Below are positions 54,775 to 63,386 of a DNA stretch of 64,000 nucleotides, piece by piece (position 1 is the first letter of the stretch; each line of letters opens with the position of its first letter). Below the pieces are notes generated by a model, which saw only the letters and a list, made by a program, of their open reading frames with translations, searched no databases and had not been told where the DNA came from. The DNA is from Burkholderiales bacterium. GTDB lineage: Bacteria > Pseudomonadota > Gammaproteobacteria > Burkholderiales > Casimicrobiaceae. The stretch is taken from NCBI GenBank assembly GCA_016790165.1, contig JAEUPL010000005.1:146843-210842 (forward strand). Direction: 5' to 3'. Made by a program: the position numbers and the translations under genes.

Positions 54775-55470
54775 ATGAGCACGCCCCGCCCGACACCGCC
54801 TCGATCCTCCAGCACACCGGCACGGCTGGAGCGCATCAACGCTTTTGCCAGCGCGGCGTTCGTCAAGTCGGTGGTTGACCGCGAGGGCTTGCCGCCCGAA
54901 TCCGGGCCCGAGATTGCATTCGCGGGGCGCTCGAACGCCGGGAAGTCCAGCTCGATCAATCGGCTGGCGGGGCAGACCCGGCTGGCCTATGCCAGCAAGA
55001 TGCCGGGGCGCACGCGCGAACTCAATTTTTTTGCGCTGCGTGGCGGCGGCCATCTCGTTGACCTGCCCGGCTACGGCTTCGCCCGCACCCCGCGCGACAA
55101 GCAGCGCGTGTGGACCGGGGTAATTGAGGACTACTTTCGCGAGCGCGCCGCGTTGTCGGGCATCGTGCTGGTGCTCGACGTGCGCCATGCGCCGACTGAT
55201 CTCGACGTACAGTTCGTGCAATGGCTGTCGCGCCTCGGCGTGGACCGCCCGCCCGTGCTGTGGCTCCTGAACAAGGCAGACAAGCTGACACAGAGCGAAC
55301 GCATCAAAGCGCGCAACGCGTTCAGCGCGAGCGTCGAACCGCTGCTCGGGGATGACGACCATATCGTGCTGTTCTCGGCGGCGACCGGGCTCGGCATGAA
55401 GGAGTGCGATGCGGTGTTCGCCAACTGGCTGACTCCGTTGGCCGAGAACGCGGCCACGTCGGGCGACTGA
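54775..55470 (+). CDS. engB: Ribosome biogenesis GTPase EngB (YihA/YsxC)
   Basis: A 231-residue GTPase required for 50S assembly. G1 FAGRSNAGKSS, G2 TPGRT-type MPGRTRELNFF, G3 DLPGYGFARTP, G4 LNKADKL. The start at 54775 (MSTPRPTPPRSS) lacks the 15 preceding residues of the longest frame. It is divergent from cytochrome c4. Confidence 0.94.
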   Translation: MSTPRPTPPRSSSTPARLERINAFASAAFVKSVVDREGLPPESGPEIAFAGRSNAGKSSSINRLAGQTRLAYASKMPGRTRELNFFALRGGGHLVDLPGYGFARTPRDKQRVWTGVIEDYFRERAALSGIVLVLDVRHAPTDLDVQFVQWLSRLGVDRPPVLWLLNKADKLTQSERIKARNAFSASVEPLLGDDDHIVLFSAATGLGMKECDAVFANWLTPLAENAATSGD

Positions 55471-55535
55471 TCGGCCGTCGCAGCGCGGTGGCTGGTGACG
55501 CCCTCACGGCGTCGCCGGTACAGCGCTGCGTTGCG

Positions 55536-56000
55536 TCAATCCATCCGCCGATACCCAACTGCCTCTGCCGCATGGGCGACGGTGATTGGCTCGCTCCCGG
55601 CGAGGTCGGCGATCGTCCTTGCCACGCGGCAGATGCGGTGCTGAGCTCGTGCCGATAAGCCCAGCCGCGCGCTCGCCTGCCGCAACAACGCCTCACCGTG
55701 ATGATCCAGCCGACAGTGAGTATCCACTTCTGTCGCGCTCAACTCAGCGTTTGACTTGCCTTGCCGTGCCCACTGCCGTTCGGTGGCGAGCGTCACGCGC
55801 GAGCGAACCGTGGCAGATGCCTCGCCATCCGGCGCGCTACGCAAAGATTCGCTGGGCAGCGCGGGTACCGTAATTTGCAGGTCGATCCGATCCAGTAACG
55901 GCCCGGAGAGCTTGCCCCGATAACGCGCAATCTGGTCGGGCGTGCAACGGCAGGGCTTCGCTGGAATGCCCGCGCCCAGAAAACCATCCGGACAAGGGTT
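55536..56000 (-). pseudogene. comM: 3' remnant of comM (Mg-chelatase-like helicase)
   Basis: The last about 154 codons of comM: NPCPDGFLG, CRCTPDQIARYRGKLSGPLLDRIDL, and the C-terminal helical region ending VGYRRMD. ComM is a hexameric helicase that extends D-loops during natural transformation. The first two-thirds of the gene are missing here because a mobile island is inserted at the NPCP(C)G codons; they should lie beyond the right end of the island. The remnant is in frame with the recombinase. Confidence 0.88.
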
Positions 56001-57545
56001 AGTTGCCTTTTTGCCGTTGTTTAAAGGGGAAGCCGAAGGGGAGCCTGATCCGCTTCCGGGCGATCCGCTTCCACCTTCGGAGCCCCCGCCCAGCTTGCCT
56101 TCTGGCTGATACAGGAGGTCAATGGTGATGTCATCCTTGCCGACGACAATCCTTTCGGTGATTGCCTCCACAATCCGCCGCTTGTCCTGATGGGCCAAGG
56201 AAGCCCAACGGGTATACAAGTCCCTGGCCCCAACGATGATGTCTTCCTGGGACAGTTGAGCGATCTTGAGGGCATCGACTTCCGCCTGGAGTGCTGGTAG
56301 TTCTGCCTCCAGTTCCTGCTTCCTGGCCGCGAGGGGAAAGTATTTCTGACCAAATCCAGTCTTGTCGATGGCTCCGGACTGGTAAAGGTCATGCAATTTG
56401 TCGATCTGAGCGGCAACGCTCTTCAGTTCCTTTTCCTGTGTCGACAAAAGCTGCCCCTTCTCAGCGATAGCGCTCGTGGCAATCGACAGGTGTTTGGCGA
56501 TTTCCTCTGGCGAGAAAAAGAAATTCCTCAGTTGTTCCTGGAACACCGCTTCCATGTCGGGAAGGGGAATCTTGTTCCGGCAATGGTCGCAGGTGTACTT
56601 CGGGTTATTGGACGGCACATACATCTTCCGCCCGCATTGGCAGTAAATCACCCCCGAAAATAAGTTCACAACCCGCTTGGCCTTGGTACCTTCCGGAGAC
56701 CGGACTTTGGCGTATACAGCCTGAACTTCATTCCACTTGTCCTCGGAAAGGATGGCCGGGGCCGGAATATTTAGCCACTCGCCCTCGTCTTTCATCACCG
56801 GCGAGCCATTCTGCTGCCTGGCGGCGCTCGAATAGTTCATTCGGCGATTGCCTTTGGCAATCGGATCAACTAAGAGGCGTTTGATGCCGGAATCGGTGAA
56901 CTCATGGCCAGCTCGCGTGCGATAGCCACGAACGGACATGATGCGAGCAACGGACTTGAAGCGTTGATGCTCTAGGAACAGGTCATACATTTCCCGGCGT
57001 ATTACTGCTTCCTTTTCCTCAACGACAAGCTTGCCGTCAATCCAGGCATAGCCGAAGGGGGCGCTCCCGCCGAGTGACTTGCCGAGCTTGGCGCGAATGG
57101 GAATTGAAGCGGAAACGCGAGTGGCAATCTCATCCCGCTCCCACGTGGCCATAGCGGCGATGATGGTGAAGAACAAGCGACCAGCGGGCGTCGAGGTATC
57201 GATACTCTCGCCGAGAGAAATCATTTCCGCGTCGTGCTGGCGGAAATAGTCGGCAAAGTCGAGAAGTTCTTTGGTATTCCTCGCGAGCCTCGCCAGCTTG
57301 GAAAAGATAAGCCCCTGAATCTGTCCGGCTCGGACATCGGCGAGCATGCGCTTGGCTTCCGGGTGCTCCTTGACCGTCTTTCCGGATACACCTTCAAGGT
57401 GATAGACCGTTACGACGGTCCAGCCTTTGGCTTCGGCATAGTGTCGAGCCCGCATTTCGTGGTGTTCAGGAGATTCGCCGCGTGCCTGGTCTTCGGTGGA
57501 AACACGAATCCAGATGGCAACGCGTTTTTGGGTGTCGTTCTTCAT
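55536..57545 (-). CDS. Large serine recombinase fused in frame to the ComM C-terminus
   Basis: A 669-residue frame starting at ATG 57545 (GGAG seven bases upstream). Residues 10-150 are a resolvase catalytic domain (WIRVSTEDQ with the nucleophilic Ser, then IFSKLARLARN). A recombinase domain and a zinc-ribbon (CQCGRKMYVPSNNPKYTCDHC) follow, then a coiled coil and a Gly/Ser-rich linker (GGGSEGGSGSPGSGSGS). From residue about 516 it becomes ComM (NPCPDGFLG...). It would catalyse attP x attB integration and excision. Fusion probably arose because attP overlaps the recombinase 3' end. Confidence 0.88.
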   Translation of the reverse strand: MKNDTQKRVAIWIRVSTEDQARGESPEHHEMRARHYAEAKGWTVVTVYHLEGVSGKTVKEHPEAKRMLADVRAGQIQGLIFSKLARLARNTKELLDFADYFRQHDAEMISLGESIDTSTPAGRLFFTIIAAMATWERDEIATRVSASIPIRAKLGKSLGGSAPFGYAWIDGKLVVEEKEAVIRREMYDLFLEHQRFKSVARIMSVRGYRTRAGHEFTDSGIKRLLVDPIAKGNRRMNYSSAARQQNGSPVMKDEGEWLNIPAPAILSEDKWNEVQAVYAKVRSPEGTKAKRVVNLFSGVIYCQCGRKMYVPSNNPKYTCDHCRNKIPLPDMEAVFQEQLRNFFFSPEEIAKHLSIATSAIAEKGQLLSTQEKELKSVAAQIDKLHDLYQSGAIDKTGFGQKYFPLAARKQELEAELPALQAEVDALKIAQLSQEDIIVGARDLYTRWASLAHQDKRRIVEAITERIVVGKDDITIDLLYQPEGKLGGGSEGGSGSPGSGSGSPSASPLNNGKKATNPCPDGFLGAGIPAKPCRCTPDQIARYRGKLSGPLLDRIDLQITVPALPSESLRSAPDGEASATVRSRVTLATERQWARQGKSNAELSATEVDTHCRLDHHGEALLRQASARLGLSARAQHRICRVARTIADLAGSEPITVAHAAEAVGYRRMD
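55985..56004. other. Probable attachment site (island/comM junction)
   Basis: The point where recombinase-side sequence changes to comM is near the AACCCTTGTCCG codons (NPCP), a stretch strongly conserved in comM. The matching junction at the island's other end is outside the window, so the crossover dinucleotide cannot be fixed. Confidence 0.55.
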
Positions 57546-57704
57546 AGATCGACTCCGGCCAATGCAAAGACTCACTGTACATTACAACAGTATTTGTTGC
57601 AACAATTTTGAGCACCTAGTTTTTGAACGAACCCACTTGAAAAGGTGGGAGTTCCGTTGCTTGAATTCAGCGAAGATTTGACTTCGATTCTCGGGGAGCG
57701 AACG

Positions 57705-58130
57705 ATGTGGCGTTATGTGCAAAGTACGGGTGATTTGTTCCTGAACGACCAATACATGGAGACAGGGTACTCCGGGGCTGTACCCAACGGGAAGAACAAT
57801 CCGGACATGGAATGCGTCAAAAATGTTGGGCCGATTCCAAGAGGCATGTACACGATTGGTCCCGTTATCGACAAGCCAACGCCTGTCACACTCCGTCTGG
57901 CGGCGGATAAGCCGGACTACTGCAATCCACCGCGATCAGGATTCCTGATTCATGGCGACAATACGACGCACACCGCCTCGCAAGGCTGCATCATTCTGTC
58001 GCGAGGCATGCGGCAAACTATTGCGGACAGTGGAGACAGTCGCCTGATGGTGGTGCGTGACTCTGTCTTGTCCGCGCGGCACACAACAAGCGGCGCTACG
58101 CGCTGGCGTGCCAGGAGCAATCAGCTATAG
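57705..58130 (+). CDS. Tlde1/DUF2778-like L,D-transpeptidase-fold protein
   Basis: A 141-residue protein starting MWRYVQSTGDLFLND, with GGGGAG upstream. The GYSG..NGKNNP, VGPIPRGMYTIG and FLIHGDNTTHTASQGCIIL segments match the Tlde1 (DUF2778) domain, with H83 and C95 as the YkuD-like catalytic pair. Tlde1 proteins are type VI secretion effectors that cut or modify peptidoglycan tetrapeptides, but similar genes occur in mobile elements. No immunity gene or secretion tag is visible, so function as toxin or wall-remodelling enzyme is open. It converges on the nuclease gene. Confidence 0.78.
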   Translation: MWRYVQSTGDLFLNDQYMETGYSGAVPNGKNNPDMECVKNVGPIPRGMYTIGPVIDKPTPVTLRLAADKPDYCNPPRSGFLIHGDNTTHTASQGCIILSRGMRQTIADSGDSRLMVVRDSVLSARHTTSGATRWRARSNQL

Positions 58131-58137
58131 CCACCAA

Positions 58138-58650
58138 TCACTCCACCCCTCGATTCTTCCGAAATTCCCACGGGGGAGTCGGGGACGGGTCACGCCATAG
58201 TCCTCGCTTGGCTTCTCTGGCTTCATCTTCGGCCGCGCTGTATAGAGCCCGGTCAGCCTTTTTCTGTTCTCGCTGATACTGCTTATAGTGCCAGGCGAAT
58301 CCAGCCTTCACTTGCTCCAAGTTGGCGTCCACACCGTCAACAAGCACCTTGCCCACAGTGCGGCCATAACGATCAGTCTTATTGCCCTCGACGGTCACGG
58401 TCTTACGATAGACCAAATCCGATAGGTGCTCCTTGGAGCGCTGGCCGAACGCCTGCTTCTTCTCTGGTGCATCGATACCCGCCAAGCGAATCTTGTGTTG
58501 CGTCTTGGATTCATCGAGAACGGTGATGGTGTCGCCGTCGGAGACGCCGACGACGAGGCCGGTGACATCCGCCCAACAGCAAGTTGACAGCAGCGCCGAA
58601 AGCAAGATCGGCGCAACGCAAACGTAGTTGATTTTCTTTAGCATCTGCAT
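58138..58650 (-). CDS. Secreted thermonuclease (staphylococcal nuclease homologue)
   Basis: A 170-residue SNase-fold nuclease with a signal peptide (YVCVAPILLSALLSTCCWA). Catalytic residues are in place: D39/D41 in VSDGDTITV, R55 and E63 in HKIRLAGIDAPEKK, and R97 in DRYGRTVGKV. It should cut DNA and RNA in the periplasm or outside, with calcium. Such genes are frequent cargo of plasmids and conjugative elements. Confidence 0.9.
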   Translation of the reverse strand: MQMLKKINYVCVAPILLSALLSTCCWADVTGLVVGVSDGDTITVLDESKTQHKIRLAGIDAPEKKQAFGQRSKEHLSDLVYRKTVTVEGNKTDRYGRTVGKVLVDGVDANLEQVKAGFAWHYKQYQREQKKADRALYSAAEDEAREAKRGLWRDPSPTPPWEFRKNRGVE

Positions 58651-58770
58651 TTGCTGAAGATTGCCACATGCTTGGCGATTTTGCGACAGTGGCCTTCGCA
58701 GATAAGTTACAGGCAGTCGAGTCTCGTGAAAGTCGCCGAAGCTTTTGCATGCAGTTGCGGTTGAGCGAAG

Positions 58771-61700
58771 CTAATCGTCCTCATCGTCTGAATCCGTGCG
58801 TTCATCAATTTCGCGTTGCGAATTTTTTTTGATCCGCTCGTACAGATTCCAAGCACGTGAGAAGCGATCCAAAGTTGAAAGGATACCTTTCACCTTTTGG
58901 ACGGTCTCTATGTCGCGGGGAAATGGTTCGCCATATGTGCCTTGTCGTTGGCCGTAGGCCCCAGCACAATAAAGCTCACTCTCAATCGTCCGGGCAACAA
59001 CTTCCCCAAATCTGCTCCCGACTTCAAGGAACCGCTCAACGTCGGTGGTGCGTTCGAGTATTGGTTTGTATCCTGCTCTGCAGTAGGCCGAACAAGCCAA
59101 CGTTGCGCCAGCAGCGTCCTCCTCGGCAACCTGCAAGAGGAAGGAAAAATACTCTCCGTCGAAAGGACTTAGCGTAGCGGCTAGAAGATCGGTGGCTACA
59201 TATAGTTGAGCCCCTCCATGCATCGCGAATTGTTTCGCCCATCGCCAGAGTTCATCGCGTACTTGTAAGTAGCCTACGGCTTCACGAAATTTGACTGGGT
59301 GAAAGTCGTCGACCAGTGTCGCATAGTGACGCATTTCGTTGCCATCGAATTGCCGCTCAATACTCGTGGTTAAGACTCGAACAACCTCGTGTGGATGTGA
59401 TCGGGAGACACTCGACATGAACTCTGCGACACCAAACCCACCTGTCTTCGATAGTGTCGATAGGCGGTGGAAAACAGGAGCAAGACTTTCGCTAGTCAGT
59501 GTGGCGAGAGGCGGGGACTTGATCGTGCACAACTGCGTTAGCACCTCGTTTGCGACCTTCGTGGACTTGGTGAAATCGATTGTGATCAGTAACTGCTGTG
59601 CCACTTCGGGAAATCGGGCAGACAGTGCTCTGATCGAATCCGCTGCAGCCACGGCGATATCTTCATTCTTCGATTCAACCAGCTCGAGTAACAGTGGAAT
59701 GACTGAGTCCTCTATTTGGCTCTGAGTAGCGCGCTGAAAAAGTGAGCCAAGAGCATTGGCAACCTCGTGCGTAATCACATCGTCACCAACCTCCACGAGG
59801 CGCGTTGCCTGTGCGATCGCCACTGAAATATCACATTGGGCCAGCGCGTGTAGTCCCACTGCCACATACGTCCGAGACGTGTCAGCCGTTCCCGTGAGTA
59901 GGCAATCACGGTACGCCGGCGACCTTACACACAATTCATAGAGAAAGGGGCGCGCTGACAGGGAGTCGAACCCGCTGACCTCTTGGTGACTTTTGAGGAC
60001 GGTACAAATCTTGGTGTGAAGCCCTGCTATGTCGGAATGTTGCTTGATGGCGTCGTCGGCTGTTTCTGTCAACACCACTGACCACTCGGCGCGCCGACGA
60101 GCGTGATCTGCATCATCGTAGAGATGCCCGAAGCCATCGATGAGGGCGAGCGTGATCCGATACTCTAGGTCATTTGGCTGCGTTGCCAACACGGCGCGCG
60201 CAGCCGTTTGCACCTCTGACTTGGAATACTTCGCCAGATACGCCACGGATTTGGCGACTCGGAATACGATCAGGTTGTCATGTTTGTATTTCGACAGGCA
60301 TCGGCGAACCTTCTTGAGAGTAGAGACAAATTCGTCCTGCCACGCTTCCTTCTTGTCCAACTCAGAAGGGCTAGTTGCACCTATCATCGGCGGGCGAAAC
60401 GCCTCCTCCAAAAATACAGCGGCTCGCCAGGCTCGGCTCAGGTCCTCATCGTCCAACTGCAGTATGGCTCGATCAATGACGCGCCGCCGAATGTTTGCTA
60501 CTGCTGCATGTTGAACGGCAAAGTGTCGAAGTGAGAATGACTTTCCTTGCCATTCGGTATCCAAGCCGTCCGCACGTAAACTGCCCGCCAGAGCATCGTA
60601 TGGGCAGAGTCCTTTTGTCCAAGCGGAGTCGCGGTCGAGCAGCGACAGCATCCTGTCCGTAACCTTGGCACAAAACACGGTGGGTTTGTTCGGGGCCACC
60701 GACACCAACTCGACAAGCTTTGATAGCGCCCCTGATCGAGTCTGGTTTCCATTCATCTGTTCACGTTGCGCAAGTACCCACAACGTTTCAATTGCGTGGT
60801 CAACATGCTCGAAGTGGTGCGCTGCACTAAAGACCACCTGCTCCAGACTGTCGACGATTTTGCCGGTGCGGATGCAGTCATCCGCGAACGCAAGCGCTCG
60901 TGCCGGCTCAAAGTACGCCAGTCTTTGCAGGGTGTGTGTGTTGCGTTCATACGTGACACACCTTTCCTTCGCTTTTTCCCAAAGCAGGTCAAGCAGACAG
61001 TTGTCGCTCTTGGCTGATGAATCGCGCAGCCAGTATGTTTTGCTGACGTTCGTAATGATGTTGTTGATGAGGTGTGGCGGAGCCTTGTCGAGTAACTGCT
61101 CGGCAAAGCCAGTTGACTTTCCGCCCACGGCAAAGCAGGCATCATTGACAAGCTGGTCAGCCACAAGGTCTGGGACGATGCGTAGCCGTCCCTTACGCTG
61201 CAATATCAACCCAGTATCGACATATCGCTTTAGCGTTTGATGAATCTGCAACGTGGTTGACAGACCATCGTTGCCGAGCAGGTTCGATATGTCGCGAGCG
61301 TCACTAACTGGCTGGATAAGCGCCAAGCATTGCAGGACTTGCCGCGTTTGGGCGCTTTCGACAGGCCGGGCAGGATCGATGCTTGCGACATCGGCGTAAC
61401 GTTGAAGCACCAACTCTCGAAATGCACGATGCGAAGGCAGCCTTGATGGATATATTCCGTCGTGCGCCACGCTGAACGCCCCGGCGACCAGGGCAAGGGT
61501 ACAGTTCTCAGACGCCGCCGCAAGTGCATCGGCCAGTCCCGCGTCGGCACCAAATGCTTCCAGTGCGTTGACCGCGAGCGCTCGCGCGGAAGTCCTCGGT
61601 AGTGCGTCAACATGCACGATGCGCAACCGCTCGTCGATGATTGCGAACTTCCATAGCGAGTGTTGCACTTTCGCGAGTCCATGCGTTCTCGTTACGAACA

Positions 61701-62772
61701 GCACCCGCGAACCATCTTCACTTGAGGCGACGTAGCGGCCAATGGCTACGAGGTCATCACTGTCGTGGGCGTCGTCGACTACGATTAGCTTCTTGCCTTC
61801 CCCGAGCGCAGATAGCTTAACCTCTCCGGCATCTCGACGCTCCGCGAGCAGGTAGATATGTTGAAACGATTCTCTGATGGGTTGAGACTCCAGGACGTGC
61901 CGAATCAGCCTGGTTTTTCCAATGCCCGCATTGCCGGCAACAATGACCGCGACCGCCGATGGTGAAAGCAATGCTGCGGTAATAGCGTCTTGCTCTACGT
62001 TTCGGCCGATCAATGGCCATGCATGATTGAACCGCTTGTCGGGCTGCAACCAAGGCTTGAAGTAGTCTTGTGGACTTAGCCAGTGGAGGTCTTCGTCGCG
62101 GCCAATCAACGCTAGCTTGCGGCCTGGGAAAAAAGTGTCGAGGATCGGCGAAAGCTGTGCCGGGCGGAGTTGCCGCAATTTCAGCGAAATATCCTCAAGG
62201 TCCCAAATTCCCCATCGCTCGTGCGCGCGTACAGCGTCACGCGCCCTACCGCTGGCTGTGCGCGACAGCAGAATGAATACCCGGTCCGCCTTGCCGTGGT
62301 ATTTGTTGACGATGGCGGCTATCTGGCCTGGCCCAAATTTCGCCGCCCGCTTGCACTGATACTCGAAATTCTCGCCAGCCGGCGTTTTTACGCTGATGTC
62401 AATGCCTCGCTGATCATGTCCGGTGCTACCGTGGAGGTGCACTTCGTAACCTTCGCCGTAGTGAGCTTGAAGAAACATCGCACAGAATCGCTCGAAGGCA
62501 CGGGGGTTCAGAGTCCCTAGCGGGAAGGGCGAGTCGAAACTCGTTGATTCCTCGGGTTGTGCTGGCGGCTGACGTTCACCGAAAAGCACCTGTAAGTCGC
62601 TTGCCGGCACTCGAAGTGCCTTCGCCAGCATAGGCAAGTCCTTGCCGCGTGGCCGTGATGCCCCCTTCTCCCAACGGCTAACTGTCTGTTGCTTGACCTT
62701 GATTGCGGTGGCCAAATCTTGTTGAAGCGGAAAACCCGCGTCTACCCTCAGTTCGGCAAATGTTTTACCCAT
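58771..62772 (-). CDS. XRE-Mrr-like nuclease-STAND NTPase-helical repeat protein (putative Avs-type defence protein)
   Basis: A 1333-residue multidomain protein (ATG 62770-62772, GGTGAG upstream). Residues 3-63: XRE helix-turn-helix (LATAIKVKQQTVSRWEKG). Residues about 85-200: Mrr/PD-(D/E)xK nuclease with D125 in RGIDIS and E137-x-Q-x-K141 in FEYQCKR. Residues about 250-480: STAND NTPase with Walker A GNAGIGKTR (280-288), Walker B LIVVDDAHD and an LFVTRTHG sensor. The remaining about 850 residues are helical repeats that in Avs proteins sense phage products. Nuclease plus STAND plus sensor is the Avs plan; the N-terminal XRE domain is unusual. I infer antiphage activity. A palindromic operator sits just upstream. 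Confidence 0.8.
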   Translation of the reverse strand: MGKTFAELRVDAGFPLQQDLATAIKVKQQTVSRWEKGASRPRGKDLPMLAKALRVPASDLQVLFGERQPPAQPEESTSFDSPFPLGTLNPRAFERFCAMFLQAHYGEGYEVHLHGSTGHDQRGIDISVKTPAGENFEYQCKRAAKFGPGQIAAIVNKYHGKADRVFILLSRTASGRARDAVRAHERWGIWDLEDISLKLRQLRPAQLSPILDTFFPGRKLALIGRDEDLHWLSPQDYFKPWLQPDKRFNHAWPLIGRNVEQDAITAALLSPSAVAVIVAGNAGIGKTRLIRHVLESQPIRESFQHIYLLAERRDAGEVKLSALGEGKKLIVVDDAHDSDDLVAIGRYVASSEDGSRVLFVTRTHGLAKVQHSLWKFAIIDERLRIVHVDALPRTSARALAVNALEAFGADAGLADALAAASENCTLALVAGAFSVAHDGIYPSRLPSHRAFRELVLQRYADVASIDPARPVESAQTRQVLQCLALIQPVSDARDISNLLGNDGLSTTLQIHQTLKRYVDTGLILQRKGRLRIVPDLVADQLVNDACFAVGGKSTGFAEQLLDKAPPHLINNIITNVSKTYWLRDSSAKSDNCLLDLLWEKAKERCVTYERNTHTLQRLAYFEPARALAFADDCIRTGKIVDSLEQVVFSAAHHFEHVDHAIETLWVLAQREQMNGNQTRSGALSKLVELVSVAPNKPTVFCAKVTDRMLSLLDRDSAWTKGLCPYDALAGSLRADGLDTEWQGKSFSLRHFAVQHAAVANIRRRVIDRAILQLDDEDLSRAWRAAVFLEEAFRPPMIGATSPSELDKKEAWQDEFVSTLKKVRRCLSKYKHDNLIVFRVAKSVAYLAKYSKSEVQTAARAVLATQPNDLEYRITLALIDGFGHLYDDADHARRRAEWSVVLTETADDAIKQHSDIAGLHTKICTVLKSHQEVSGFDSLSARPFLYELCVRSPAYRDCLLTGTADTSRTYVAVGLHALAQCDISVAIAQATRLVEVGDDVITHEVANALGSLFQRATQSQIEDSVIPLLLELVESKNEDIAVAAADSIRALSARFPEVAQQLLITIDFTKSTKVANEVLTQLCTIKSPPLATLTSESLAPVFHRLSTLSKTGGFGVAEFMSSVSRSHPHEVVRVLTTSIERQFDGNEMRHYATLVDDFHPVKFREAVGYLQVRDELWRWAKQFAMHGGAQLYVATDLLAATLSPFDGEYFSFLLQVAEEDAAGATLACSAYCRAGYKPILERTTDVERFLEVGSRFGEVVARTIESELYCAGAYGQRQGTYGEPFPRDIETVQKVKGILSTLDRFSRAWNLYERIKKNSQREIDERTDSDDEDD

Positions 62773-62786
62773 CTTGATAAGCTCAC

Positions 62787-62832
62787 CACATTCGATATTG
62801 CACACATTTTAATGTGTGCAATATCGAATGTG
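62787..62832. promoter_or_regulatory. Perfect 22-bp-arm palindrome upstream of the XRE-nuclease-STAND gene
   Basis: The 22 bases at 62787-62808 are the exact reverse complement of 62811-62832, separated by TT. The centre is GCACACATT-TT-AATGTGTGC. It ends immediately before the GGTGAG ribosome-binding site. It is the likely operator of the gene's own XRE domain; TTGCAC and AATATC-like hexamers within it could be promoter elements. Confidence 0.8.
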
Positions 62833-62857
62833 TCTGTACTGGTGAGCATGTGAATGC

Positions 62858-62881
62858 AAAACGGCCCCGAGGGGCCGTTTT
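62858..62881 (-). terminator. Rho-independent terminator after the XRE/RuvC-like pair
   Basis: AAAACGGCCCC, GA, GGGGCCGTTTT: an 11-bp stem beginning 2 bp after the RuvC-like stop codon, with T-runs on both strands. It insulates the STAND gene from upstream transcription. Confidence 0.85.
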
Positions 62882-62882
62882 G

Positions 62883-63386
62883 CTATTCGATCAGGGCGTA
62901 GTAGCTCAGCCCAAGAGTCGCCGCGTCATATAGTCCTTGCCGCCTTGACTCGGACATCCAGGCACGTCGTGGGGCGGGCGCCAGGTGCTTGAACGCAGTG
63001 ATTTCGCGAGCGATCACCACCGCAATCTGATTCTTGGTCTTAGCGCCAAAGCGGCTAAAGACATGGCGTATGGTCTCGCGGGACACGGTCTCTACCGAGA
63101 CTCCACGCAGTTCTGCCAGATTGCGAATCGCGACGTACAAGGTTCGCATCCTCGCCGGGCGCCTGAACACTGGCGCATCAAAGGCTTCGACCACCAGAAC
63201 ATCCGGGTGATACCGCTCAATCAGCAGTTCCAGATCATCCAGTATTCGTGCCATACGGGTACTACGGGGCAAATCTTTTGTTCCCCAGTCAAACGGTGAA
63301 AGTGGGCCGTCAAACAGGGCAAAGGCATAACCACGGGTGGTAGGGTACAAAGATAAGACGGTGACGTTTTGTTGTTTACTCCACAT
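62883..63386 (-). CDS. RuvC/RNase H-fold-like protein
   Basis: A 167-residue protein whose order of strands and motifs resembles RuvC-type resolvases. VTVLSLYPTTRGYAFALFDG occupies the first strand, PDVLVVEAFDAP the second acidic motif, and SRRQGLYDAATLGLSYY the C-terminal Asp motif. The first catalytic Asp of RuvC is replaced (LYPTT), so activity is doubtful or uses other residues. It overlaps the XRE gene by 11 bp and is surely co-expressed. Possible roles: element resolution, or a regulator partner. Confidence 0.6.
   Translation of the reverse strand: MWSKQQNVTVLSLYPTTRGYAFALFDGPLSPFDWGTKDLPRSTRMARILDDLELLIERYHPDVLVVEAFDAPVFRRPARMRTLYVAIRNLAELRGVSVETVSRETIRHVFSRFGAKTKNQIAVVIAREITAFKHLAPAPRRAWMSESRRQGLYDAATLGLSYYALIE

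Noticed and set aside
54565-55362. N-terminal extension of the cytochrome c4 frame
   Set aside because: Would run antisense through engB and place residues before a clean signal peptide.
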